Part shown: positions 43,813 through 53,033 of the stretch, in pieces
Layout: each line of letters opens with the position of its first letter
How positions within the stretch are numbered: the stretch's first letter is position 1
NCBI GenBank assembly: GCA_021234155.1
Contig: JAJEKV010000005.1
Span: 6,493,216-6,557,215 of the forward strand
Reading direction: 5' to 3'
From: Isoetes taiwanensis
Taxonomy: Eukaryota; Streptophyta; Lycopodiopsida; Isoetales; Isoetaceae
DNA length: 64,000 bases
Program-made: the position numbers and the translations under genes
The notes under the pieces: model-generated
What the model was told of the DNA's origin: nothing
Seen by the model: only the letters and a program-made list of their open reading frames with translations
Database searches by the model: none

Positions 43813-45195
43813 ATGTATTGTTATGTGAAGTTCCTGGAATGGTATGCATCTGCCCCACATGACAACGAGGAAGTTGCACCGACTGTGATTTATCCGTTCT
43901 ATTGTAAGGAGTTGGACATCATGGGAAACAGTGGCGAGCGTGGATGCTATCGCAAGGTTGCTTTAGCTTTCAGCCGGACTACTTGGGTTCATCGGACGTC
44001 CTTTGCAGATGTTCCTAGGTCGTGGATTCCAAAACTAGCTCTAGAGGAAGCGGCTTCCCATTAGCAAGCAGCGAAGACGTTTTTCAAGAATGCTGCGCAG
44101 CGGGCTCCTCCTGGCTGCGTCCTTGTACTTAAGAATGCATTCGCTAGTTATTGCATTCTGCTCGGTCAAATCGAAGATACACTGGAAACAATGAAATCTT
44201 TAAGCCAAGGGGGATCAGTTATGTGTGATGATGCTGACTATGACGTAGAAATGGAGATAGATCTACAAGAAGAAGAGCAAGAATGTAGGAGTTTTGGCAT
44301 CGACGCACTGGCCTTGGGTGAACCAGAGGAGGAAGATGATTCTGAAGGTGATGAGGATGAGGATGAGGATGAGGATGAGGATGAGGATGAAAAGAAGTTG
44401 TCTGACATAACGCCAATTTTAGTGGAAGGCAAAGAATACTTATTGCTAAGTGATATACTGAGGAACCCGTCTTTGTTACGAATGTGTGCTAGGGAAGACG
44501 AGCTTATCAGTACCTTGGCCGAATGGGTAAACCTAGGCCTAGATTTTGTAGAGGACTTGGACAAAGAGATGTTTGAAGTGTCTTCTTATACCGGCAATGC
44601 TATAAAGCTTAAAGAAGCCTATGAGAGGCTGGAGTCTCGAATGCTCAAGAGGAGGCGAATCTGCGAACGGAAGAAGAATTCCAACGTCTCCGTGTAAAGC
44701 TGCCAACAGGATCTACAGGTTTGGCAGGCCCTGTTTAAGAATGGCGGCAGCATAAGCCTCATGGATGAGGAGAAATGTGAAGAAGATAACCTTGAGGGGT
44801 CTTATTTGTTGGAAATAGATGATTTTTCTTGCCGACATGCACGGGGGAGACAGAAAAGATTGAAGGACTCGACATATATCTCAAGATTCGTTAATGGGGA
44901 GATAATTGTCTTCAGCAGAACTTTCAGTCCAAAAGGTGCAGAGTTTGTCTATTACATCCGTGCATTATGCATGTTTGGGAACCATTCCCAATTGGCATCA
45001 AACACTGAAAGGGTGATAGCAATTCGGTGGGATGTTGTGTTATAATATTTTGACGACCAAGCCGGTCTGCGGGCGAGCAATATGTTAAATTTTTTAGCTG
45101 CTGGTTTGAATCACCCAAGGTTGGAAGCTGGAATCGATAACATGGGAGTCATCGCCTTGTTGGATCAGTGCGGCAGGGGATTGAAAGAAGCTTGA
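43813..45195 (+). pseudogene. ORF A: acidic unknown protein, one frame with three stops
   Basis: A single reading frame of 461 codons runs from the ATG at 43813 to a TGA at 45193-45195, interrupted only by TAG (44062-44064), TAA (44695-44697) and TAA (45043-45045), each explicable by a C-to-T change in a CAG or CAA codon. No indels are needed. The N-terminal 80 residues are globular (FLEWYASAPHDNEEVAPTVI ... RTTWVHRTSFADVPRSWIPK). The middle has an acidic run made of GATGAG repeats (44344-44388, E-D alternating), followed by a helical segment (PILVEGKEYLLLSDILRNPS, LLRMCAREDEL) and a basic patch (RMLKRRRICERKK). The C-terminal part reads YISRFVNGEIIVFSRTFSPK and ALLDQCGRGLKEA. No known family recognised. 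Hairpins HP1 and HP2 bracket it. A polyadenylation-like AATAAA occurs near 45269. Confidence 0.5.
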
Positions 45196-45295
45196 AAATT
45201 TGGAAGTTATATTTTCGAACTTGTATCAGTAAAATTACTTATGTATAGATTGTAACACCAAAATTATTAATAAAAATTATTTTATTTGTATTTAT

Positions 45296-45341
45296 TCACA
45301 CCACGCGAAATACATCAGTCTGGAGCTTTCGCGTCGTGTGA
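45296..45341. repeat. Boundary hairpin HP2
   Basis: TCACACCACGCGAAA pairs with TTTCGCGTCGTGTGA with one mismatch and a 16-nt loop, the shortest of the set. It lies 100 bp after the end of ORF A, just past AATAAA, where a transcript would be cleaved. Confidence 0.88.
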
Positions 45342-45400
45342 TATTTCTCTGGAAGAAATGAAATATTATTGGAAAAAAAAACAATTAATTTATTTATTCC

Positions 45401-45462
45401 TCACACGATGCGAGAAGCAACGGTCCATTTTCCTGACCAACGGCATCCTTCGCGTCGTGTGA
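45401..45462. repeat. Boundary hairpin HP3
   Basis: TCACACGATGCGA pairs with TTCGCGTCGTGTGA. It lies 23 bp upstream of the TATAAATA at 45486 and 127 bp before the ATG of ORF B. Confidence 0.88.
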
Positions 45463-45485
45463 CTCAAGCTACTACGAAATCTATC

Positions 45486-45493
45486 TTATAAAT
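45486..45493 (+). promoter_or_regulatory. TATA box of ORF B
   Basis: TATAAATA lies about 100 bp upstream of the ORF B start, at the expected distance for a plant core promoter with a ~70-nt leader. Confidence 0.6.
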
Positions 45494-45589
45494 AGAAAAC
45501 CTTCTATCTTGCCTTCGACCTCCGATCCTCTTCCGCCTTCCGCCTTCTGCTCATCTTCCACTTTCGCCTTCTGCATTCTCATCGCTTCG

Positions 45590-45988
45590 ATGGCATCTCC
45601 ATCTTCCTCTAGCAAGCAACCACGCCAAGATAGCACTCCTCCGCGCCAAGAGCTCCCCGTGGACATCACCCTTGCAGTGGTGATGACGAGATTCAAAGAG
45701 ATCCACGGTCAAAACAACCGTCTTGTCGCCGAGAATATTGACGCGGTCGACAGATTAGCCTTCACGAGGGTGCTCCTGCATGAGCGAGATATTGAGCTCG
45801 CCGAAACATTCGCCATGTACCAAGAGGCGACTAGCCGCAGGGCTGAGGCAGTTGAAACTGCCCACAATATTTCGCAGGCCTTAGAAGAAATGGAGAAGAA
45901 GCTCCGAGCTGCAGAGGATGAGAACGCAGCTTTAAGGCTTCAGCTAGAGGATCATGAAGATCAGCTAGAGGATCATGAAGATCCCTAG
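45590..45988 (+). CDS. ORF B: small coiled-coil protein, intact
   Basis: 132 residues from the ATG at 45590 (MASPSSSSKQPRQDSTPPRQ). The N-terminus is a Ser/Pro-rich disordered tail. From about residue 30 the protein is a continuous helix with heptad hydrophobics (ALEEMEKKLRAAEDENAALR), ending with a duplicated LQLEDHEDQ-type repeat before the stop. A TATA box lies 100 bp upstream, hairpin HP3 just before that, and HP4 115 bp after the stop. The start MAS + Ser-rich tail followed by a coiled coil resembles ORFs C and D, suggesting one family. No known domain; a structural or dimerising partner role is conceivable. An in-frame upstream start at 45509 is rejected because it overlaps the leader and TATA region. 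Confidence 0.65.
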   Translation: MASPSSSSKQPRQDSTPPRQELPVDITLAVVMTRFKEIHGQNNRLVAENIDAVDRLAFTRVLLHERDIELAETFAMYQEATSRRAEAVETAHNISQALEEMEKKLRAAEDENAALRLQLEDHEDQLEDHEDP

Positions 45989-46102
45989 CCGTTCTATCTA
46001 TGTATTTTTTGCTTCAATGAGAAGTTTTTGATGATATATATATTATTGTTTTCGATGATATATTTATTCTCTTGTTCAAATGTATGTTTTGTTTTATTAA
46101 AA

Positions 46103-46169
46103 GATCACACGACGCGAAATGCCATGCTTGCAATTAGGTAGCAATCAATGGATTTCGCGTCGTATGATC
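46103..46169. repeat. Boundary hairpin HP4
   Basis: GATCACACGACGCGAAAT pairs with ATTTCGCGTCGTATGATC with one mismatch over 18 bp. It lies 115 bp after the ORF B stop. The best-preserved example of the set. Confidence 0.9.
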
Positions 46170-46350
46170 TCCATAATGTACACCTCGTTGTATGTACAAA
46201 TTCCTGATTTATTAATAGAAAACTATATGTAACACAAACATCTAGCTAGATTATGTGATATCTTGCAGGTAAATGCGAAGTAGTTATATCTAGGTTTGGC
46301 AAGCGCCAGCACTCAAAGCACATGGCATGTGGATGACGTCTACTCACATA

Positions 46351-46449
46351 CGTGGCATGCGGATGACAACGACATGCCAAGGACGTGGCATGCGCTGCCA
46401 CTGCGCATGCCACGTCCTTGGCATGCGCTGTGGCACCGCATGCCACGTA
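46351..46449. repeat. Nested long hairpin (100 bp)
   Basis: The inner arms 46373-46395 (CATGCCAAGGACGTGGCATG then CGC) and 46403-46425 are perfect over 23 bp with a 7-nt loop. The outer arms 46351-46363 (ACGTGGCATGCGG) and 46437-46449 are also perfect. TGGCATG/CATGCCA units recur throughout. Immediately downstream, 46448-46476 forms another stem (GTACAAAAGA/TCTTTTGTAC). Confidence 0.85.
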
Positions 46450-46527
46450 CAAAAGACTTTGGTCATCTTTTGTACGACCAAAGGATTGATTAGATGGGCC
46501 TGCATACCGTACGGCTAGGATCTGACG

Positions 46528-46590
46528 GATCCCATGATGCGAATAGGCTACCGTTGCCTAATTGCATGCTATAATTTCGCCTCGTAGGAT
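46528..46590. repeat. Boundary hairpin HP5 (degenerate)
   Basis: GATCCCATGATGCGAAT and ATTTCGCCTCGTAGGAT are recognisable but mutated versions of the common arms. It lies about 58 bp upstream of the ORF C TATA box, the same relation as HP3 to ORF B. Confidence 0.6.
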
Positions 46591-46647
46591 TATTACACAG
46601 ACTTTATCGGTACTCGCAACCGTAGATTCCAACGTATCTGTAGTTTC

Positions 46648-46655
46648 TATATAAA
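46648..46655 (+). promoter_or_regulatory. TATA box of ORF C
   Basis: TATATAAA lies 98 bp before the ORF C start codon, matching the spacing seen for ORF B. Confidence 0.6.
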
Positions 46656-46745
46656 ACGTCGGACGCCATTGTCTTCTCCTATCCGCCATCTCCTGTTCTA
46701 CCACATCCACCCTCAGCCATCTCCCCTTCGTTCTCATCTCTTTCA

Positions 46746-47179
46746 ATGGCCTCCAGCTCCAGTTCCATCCCTGCCGAGATCTTGTCTCAAGTTCTGGTGA
46801 AGGAAATTAAGAACATTCGTGATGAAGCTGAGGAACAGATCCGCCTTCTGAAAGAAAAGAATGATGAAGACGTCGCCAAGCTGGTTGCGGCAGAGGACAA
46901 GGCCGCCTTCTATAGGGAGGTGATTTTAGTGCGCGACAATCAGCGGGCTGCCATAGACTGCGAATTGCACGCCACGAGATCTAACCTCCAAGAGAGGCTT
47001 AGGGCATAATCCCGGCCGGCGCGGGCTGCCCGAGCTCAACTCGATGAGCGGGAAGATAAGGTTGCGCAGTATGAGAACGTGGTTGCGGGCGGGCAATCAT
47101 GTTGGAGGAGCAGAAAAAAATTATCAGTGCCCTCCAGGAAGAGCTTGCCCGGCGATCAGAGGCATCGGGCTCCTCCTAG
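46746..47179 (+). pseudogene. ORF C: coiled-coil protein, broken by one stop and one frameshift
   Basis: Starts MASSSSSIPAEILSQVLVKE and continues as a charged coiled coil (EEQIRLLKEKNDEDVAKL ... NLQERLRA) to a TAA at 47007-47009. The frame then continues (AQLDEREDKVAQYENVVAGG), shifts near 47095, and ends with MLEEQKKIISALQEELARRS and a stop at 47177-47179. The ancestral protein would have been about 144 residues, similar in size and design to ORF B and with an N-terminus related to ORF D (ILSQVLVKEIKN against LLSDIVLGVLMKRLK). HP5 lies upstream, HP6 130 bp after the stop. Confidence 0.55.
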
Positions 47180-47308
47180 AGGGGCCCGTCTTTTTTTAGT
47201 GTTTGTAATTATTTTGTTTCGCAATGGAAATTTTTTTTGAAAAATGTGCCAATATTACGTTTCTATTTTTAATTTTCAATATCCGTGGTAGAGAGAATGA
47301 CAAGACAG

Positions 47309-47376
47309 ATCACACGAAGAAAAACCCTTCATAAGCTTTTAAAAGCTGGCGTGTGCGATCTCTCGCGTGGTGTGAT
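47309..47376. repeat. Boundary hairpin HP6
   Basis: GATCACACGAAGAAAA and CTCGCGTGGTGTGAT retain the outer TCACAC/GTGTGA pairing while the inner arm has decayed. The loop contains its own palindrome, AAGCTTTTAAAAGCT. It lies 130 bp after ORF C. Confidence 0.7.
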
Positions 47377-47609
47377 ACAATGTACTTAGAATAGTTATTG
47401 TGTTCCAAATGACAAGTACCATTAATGTGTTCTAGCGGACAAATTTATGTAATCCGGCCGACACGCGTCGACGACCGAATCAGTATTTAACATGTTCAAG
47501 CGCTAATATGTATAAATTGAGGTCCTTGCATTGTGCTCCTTCCGCCGGTTAGAGTCTTCGCTCCCTTCACTTCTATAATCTTAACATCTCTCCCATTCAT
47601 CCTCTACCG

Positions 47610-48070
47610 CTGATAAGTGAAAACGCCCGAGGATAGAACTCCTTTCTGACATAGTGTTGGGTGTTCTAATGAAGAGGTTGAAGGAGCAAGACGATCTTCT
47701 AAAGAGGAATGCCGTTACAATTCAGCAGAAAGAAGAAGAAAATGAATTCAACCTTCTCATGCTTCGTAGCCAGGAGAGGCATATCAGGCGGTTGAACGTA
47801 AGGCCGGATGGTAGGGAAGGTTATGCCCCAACAAGCTGCCGAGGTGGAGCATGACAAAGAACGAGGTTGCTAATTCAGGCAGAAGAAAATGTGGTGGTAG
47901 TGGGACAGGAGCGGGACATGTACAAAGAGATGGTGGACAGATTGGAGGAATGTTTGGATAGGGTGATTGCTGGCTTGAGGAGAAGAGACGAAGACGAAGA
48001 CGAAGACGAGGATGAAGCTGATGATGATGATGAAGATAATGAAGAAGAGCTCACACTGGAGCAACAATGA
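47610..48070 (+). pseudogene. ORF D: coiled-coil protein with acidic tail, decayed
   Basis: A TATAAATT lies near 47511, but no ATG begins the frame at the expected position. Coding similarity to ORF C starts around 47620 (RIELLSDIVLGVLMKRLKEQ), continues as coiled coil to about 47800, then changes frame twice (near 47805 and 47865) before AEENVVVVGQERDMYKEMVD and RLEECLDRVIAGLRRRDE. It ends with an acidic run (D/E-rich, 47993-48060) and a stop at 48068-48070. The acidic tail is built of GACGAA and GATGAT repeats like that in ORF A. No known domain. HP7 lies 82 bp after the stop. Confidence 0.5.
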
Positions 48071-48151
48071 GTCGTTGTATTTTGTTTTTCAATGTAACAA
48101 TTTTCACAACTTTAATCAAAAGTAATCTTTTTTTATTATTATCTTGTAAAG

Positions 48152-48217
48152 CATCACACGACGTGAAGCCACATAAATGCAAGCAATAGTGAACTTCACT
48201 GTTGGCGATGTATGATC
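48152..48217. repeat. Boundary hairpin HP7
   Basis: ATCACACGACGTGAAG on the left and a diverged right side (CTTCACTGTTGGCGATGTAT, then GAT) still pair at the outer ends. It lies 82 bp after ORF D and 7 bp from HP8. Confidence 0.65.
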
Positions 48218-48223
48218 CAAATA

Positions 48224-48290
48224 AGATCACACGACGCGAAGCTACAGTTGTGCAAATGAGGTTGGAGGCAAGTACTCCGCGTCGTGTGAA
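48224..48290. repeat. Boundary hairpin HP8
   Basis: GATCACACGACGCGAAGC on the left and CCGCGTCGTGTGAAC on the right. It lies 12 bp beyond the stop codon of the minus-strand gene E, so it marks the 3' border of E as HP7 marks that of D. Confidence 0.85.
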
Positions 48291-49749
48291 CATACTACAC
48301 ATTACAAGTATACTTTACCGATTCTTTGTCTCTTAGATCTCCACTGTTGCGATGCTAGTGGGGCCTTAGAATATTGCCAAGCAACTTTCCGTTTTCTCTT
48401 CAGGATTATGCCAATGGTGTTTACGACTTCTGGGTTGCTCCTTAAAGCGACCTTCTTGTCGTATTTAGCCATCGCCCTTCTATAAAACCACTCTGTCATC
48501 TGTCTTAGAGGGTTGGTTTCCACATTTCCATCCCCTCTTTGAGTGTTACGATGAAAGACTATTTTAGCTTGTTTATGCGACTTCTCCATGCCTTGTGCAC
48601 TCCATACTGCTAGGCTTCCATATTTCCTAAAAAACCAAGGTGCATGAGCCCAAAAGATGTGTAAGTAGTGCGTGACTTCACTCTCTCCCCATGCGTCTAT
48701 GTAAGCCCTAATAAATTTGTTATTCGCTTGCACGAACATTTCTGCATCTTCTCTTGTGAGGTCCATTCTCTGAATGTATGGGAACAATTCAGACAATGCA
48801 TCCCATGCCTTTTTTTTCCTCAATGCCGAACGAACGCCATCTGTGCGGTCCTGCTCTGCATCAACCAGCAAGTTTCCATATTCATAGACCTTTTCTCCCA
48901 TCTGGTTTCTGTTCAGAGCCTCTCTATGATTCTTTATGAAGCGCCGAGCTTTCACCCCTCCAATTGACACCTTACAAGGCACACTTGTTCTTCCTGCCCG
49001 TTTCTCATCGAGCTCTAATGTTAAATTGCCACCATGCAAACTTGCTTCTGATAGAACATGTTCAACTCTACGAATTCCTTCCTCTCTTCTCTTCTTGTCT
49101 GAAATGTTCCACACGAATCTGCAGCTCAAAAATATCATCTTGTTGATGATTCTCACAAAGCCATGCAAAGTGCAGATATGAACCCTCTCTAATGGAATGG
49201 AGAAAATGCCATGGAACTTGGGATCTTTTTCTCCTCTATTAGGAGCATTTCCTTGGTTAAGGGACGAGGTTGAAACAGTCTTTCCAGTACTTGACTTCCT
49301 TGCATGATTGCAGTACAGACAACTTTTGCATGTTCCTTGTCCTCCTCCACTTATGTTGTACATTGCTTTCTCAGTTTTTAAATCAGACGCCAAGTGAAAA
49401 GTTACTTTGTAAGATCCATAGTGATCTACTTGCAATTTTTCCCGTCCCTCAAATCTAGATATTAGACTCGGGATGTCAGTTTGATTGAACACCCATTTCA
49501 ATATCTCGTGGGTTTCTTTCTGAACTTTAAAGAGACCTAACCACCAGGTATCATCTTCAGATTGATATGAGAGCCATTTTTCGGCACGCTTCTTCTCCTC
49601 GTCCGTCACCTCTACATCTTTTTTATTATTCTTGTTGCTCTTTGATTTAGCATGTGCAATTGCATTCTCAATTGCTCTATTCATGATGACAACGGATACC
49701 CTCTCATACTTCTCAAACTTGGTCAGTTCCATTTCATCCAATTTTATGC

Positions 49750-49762
49750 AAACTTCAATCTC
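49750..49762. repeat. LINE target-site duplication, left copy
   Basis: AAACTTCAATCTC is the 13-bp target sequence, present once more at 57751-57763 just after the LINE's A-rich tail. Confidence 0.88.
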
Positions 49763-50463
49763 GGGGGTCAATGGAAAATGGGAGCGCCTAAAATCTTGGC
49801 CATTTTGTCTTTTACCTCCAAATTCTGTTTGAATTGTTTTCTTGGCAATTTTCTGTGAGAAATTGCTTGATCTACCCAGATTGATCCACAAATTCCTCTG
49901 GATCGTGAGCTAGCCTTGTAGGGGCTAGCATTTCTTTGAAATTAGAATGCAAAGATCTATCCATCGATACCCGAATTTTTGCAATTCTTAAACAGGATCA
50001 CAGACTTACTTGTGGTTTTCTTGTTGGTCATTCCTCTGATCTGTGGAACTCGTTGATCTACAGAGGTTTATTTCCTCACAATTCTTTTCAATCTGAATGT
50101 TCCTTTGTCCCGGGCTGTGAAGACTTTGAATTACAGATAATTGATTCTTGGCTAGAGGAGTTTCTTGGTTCCAAGAACATTGAAGCAACAGCTACCATAA
50201 GAGCATACAGTGATCAATTTGATTCCAAAATTACCATCAAACTGTACTCAGAAGTGGAATTGGGGGATTTCTCTGAAAATTAAAGGGAAACTCTTGCTCA
50301 ACTTCGATGATTCTGGCTTTGTGGAGTTATCTTGTCCTTCTCATTGATAGATAGGTTCTTGTCTTTCTTGTTTCCAAATTTCCTATTCTTCTTTCCTCTC
50401 TTCTCTTCCCGAGCTCCTCTTTTTTCAAATTGCCCTTTGTTGTTTTCTCCTGCTCTTTCATAT

Positions 50464-52998
50464 ATGGAAAATAAAAATTACATTAGCCCTAAATTTTTGC
50501 CTTTTCTTCACTCATTCTCTGCTCTGTCGCCTAAAGATCGATCTGTGGTCCTCAAAAAGTTAAGCTCTTTCCATAACAATCCAGAAGAAATTATTCTCTT
50601 TGGCAATTTCGCTAACCTTGCAGATCAAAATCAGGGCATGGATCCAAAAACATTCAAAACTCCTGTTTGGGATAATTTCTCGAAAGATCCTGATATGTGG
50701 GGTCGGGTTCCTGTTCTTGATCCAGTTACCCAAGTTCCTCTGCCATATGGGGTCCCGAAACCAACTGCCGAGATCCTGCCAGATGAAAACTATGATGCTG
50801 CCTTAAAGGAACTTCGACCAATTGAAGGGAGCAAGCAAAAGATCTACTGTGGTATTTCCCTTGATCTTCCTTCTGTTCATTCTAAAATTGCTTCTCTCAA
50901 AGATACAGCTGTCCTCATTAAGGTATCTAGATCTGGCATTCAGTTGAATAAGCTCTTGTCTTTCTGTCTAAATCTTCAAAAGGGAGTTCTTATAAATGCT
51001 ATGTATTGGCTAACCTATCCCTATATCATGGTAGAATGTGGCAACCAGAGGACTACAAATTATCTCTTAAAACTTGGTTCCCAGAGTTATGAGTCATATC
51101 AACTTTCTTTCCTAAAATGGGACCCTAAACTCAACTCTGAGGGTATAGATAATTTGTGTGTGGCTTCCACTACTCTGCAAGGCTTAAATCCTATTTACTG
51201 ACTGAAGATTGTCTCAAACTTCTTTTCAACTCAATTGGTAACTATATTTGCACTGAATTCTCACCCTCGAGATCCCCAAGAGCTTTCATCCAGCTGGATC
51301 TCTCCAAAACTATCCCTACATCCATTCCCTTCTCTGATGCCTTTGGCCAATCCTCCTGTCTATCTCTGAGATGGTCAGGATTACCTCCACATTGTCAGCA
51401 TTGTATGAAGAGACATTTCTGGTACACAGATTGTCCACAAAAGGAGGCAGATTTGTGCAGAGCTGAACCAGATCAACAAAATTCTGCTCCAAATTTTAAT
51501 ATTGGCCATGCAAACAAGGTCAATGAAATGCAGGGTCCAGAGAAGTCAGTCAACAAGTCAGTCAACTCGAGTTTGACTTCTCAAGATAAAGACCTCAGTC
51601 AAAAGTTCCAATGGAATAGAATAAATGGTAGTAGCAAGAGAATCAGAAATCAACAAATGAAAAATGGAAAAGGCTCCCCAGATAATGTTCAACAATGGTA
51701 AAGGTTTTCAATACTCCAAAGGATTTCATGATTCAGGGGTGAAAGTCTTGCAGAATCATGAAAGTGTCAAAGACAAAGGCAAAGCACCAATTCATCATAA
51801 TGAACTACAGACAGAAAAGCTTCATGATTTGTTAAATCAGGTCATGGCTGGAGGCAAAGAAAATTACATCCTCCAACCTCAGAAGTTAGCTGATCATTTG
51901 GATCTTCCAAAAGATAAGAGTGTTCCACTAATTATTAAAAGCCATACCTCTCAGCAACTAGCCATTCTTAAAGGCTTGAAAATATGTGACAAAATTCTGG
52001 TAGGAAAATTTGGAAATGACAAACATTTTGAGCCAAAGAAATCTACTTCAACAAAAAACACAGACTTGGAAAGGGTTTTCAAAATATTGACCACTGCTAT
52101 GGATAAAGATACCAAAGGCAACTCAAAAGCTGTCAATCCAGGTAATTCTACATCAGCAAATCAAGATAAGAGTGCTAATGACTCTATCTCAATTGCTCCT
52201 CCCAAAGTTCAGGAACTTATTCTTGCAGATTCTTATGACAACATTGTGGACAAAATTGATTGCTCCAATCAATTTCAGGTACTTGCTAGTTTAAATGTAG
52301 ATCAAGAGTCTGATTTATTACTGAGCAATAATTCTAGCCTCCACTTCATGGACATTCCTTCCACTCCTATAGAATATATCCCCCCTCTCCATCCAAACCA
52401 CTCTGACCCCTTAATTGACTTGAATTCCTTGTCTTGTCATTCCCCTTTAGTCACCTCTCTAGTCTCCAAGGAAATTGCAGAACAGCTTGCCACTTTGCAA
52501 GCTGGTCTGATAACTGATCCCAATAATACTGAGCCCTTGGCAGCTACTGAGACAACTTTTGTATACAAGGACAATGAGGAACAAGTGGTGGTAGAGACAC
52601 CAGAGCAGGGGATGTTGGCAGTTGAGCATGATTCTGCAGATGTCAGCTTGGGATGCTTACATTCTCATAACTCGAGCACTACACTAAGTTGCAACAATGA
52701 AGACATATGTAAAAGGCAAGTACCTCTATTTTCCAGTTCTAATGAGGATGTTATTAAAGAAAATCCCTTAAACTTATTTGAATTTTTACCTGGTGGTTGT
52801 TCTGATAATGATTTCGATAGTGATAAAGAGAATTGGGGTAAGGAAAATTTTTTATCAGATAATTCTATGACTAATAATGTCAAGAATAAATCCAAATCTA
52901 AAAAGAAAAGAGGTCTTTCCAAGCCTGATATCTCCTCTTATCTTTATAAAACACCTGCTGGAAACACTAGGAGTAAAAAGAATAAGAGAAACAGATAA
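50464..52998 (+). pseudogene. LINE ORF1 (DUF4283/Gag-like protein)
   Basis: Three open segments in different frames: 50464-51201, 51156-51701 and 51664-52998. The first ATG considered is at 50464 (MENKNYISPKFLPFLHSFSA). The central part (VLIKVSRSGIQLNKLLSFC ... PYIMVECGNQRTTNYLLKLG) has the pattern of the plant DUF4283 RNA-binding region. The second segment carries LRWSGLPPHCQHCMKRHFWY with a CxxC...H...C zinc knuckle. The third is a long low-complexity, charged tail ending in a basic RSKKNKRNR. ORF1 proteins coat LINE RNA. Two frameshifts interrupt it. Confidence 0.8.
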
Positions 52999-53033
52999 TT
53001 TTCTGATCTTTTTGACATCTCTTATCTTATCTC

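Noticed and set aside
44219-44564. Minus-strand Ser-rich and His-Pro-rich ORFs opposite ORF A
   Set aside because: They arise from the antisense of the GATGAG acidic repeat.
49763-49891. N-terminal 43 codons of the minus-strand ORF ending at 48302
   Set aside because: They are antisense of the LINE 5' end. The real gene E continues at 57763 across the target-site duplication.
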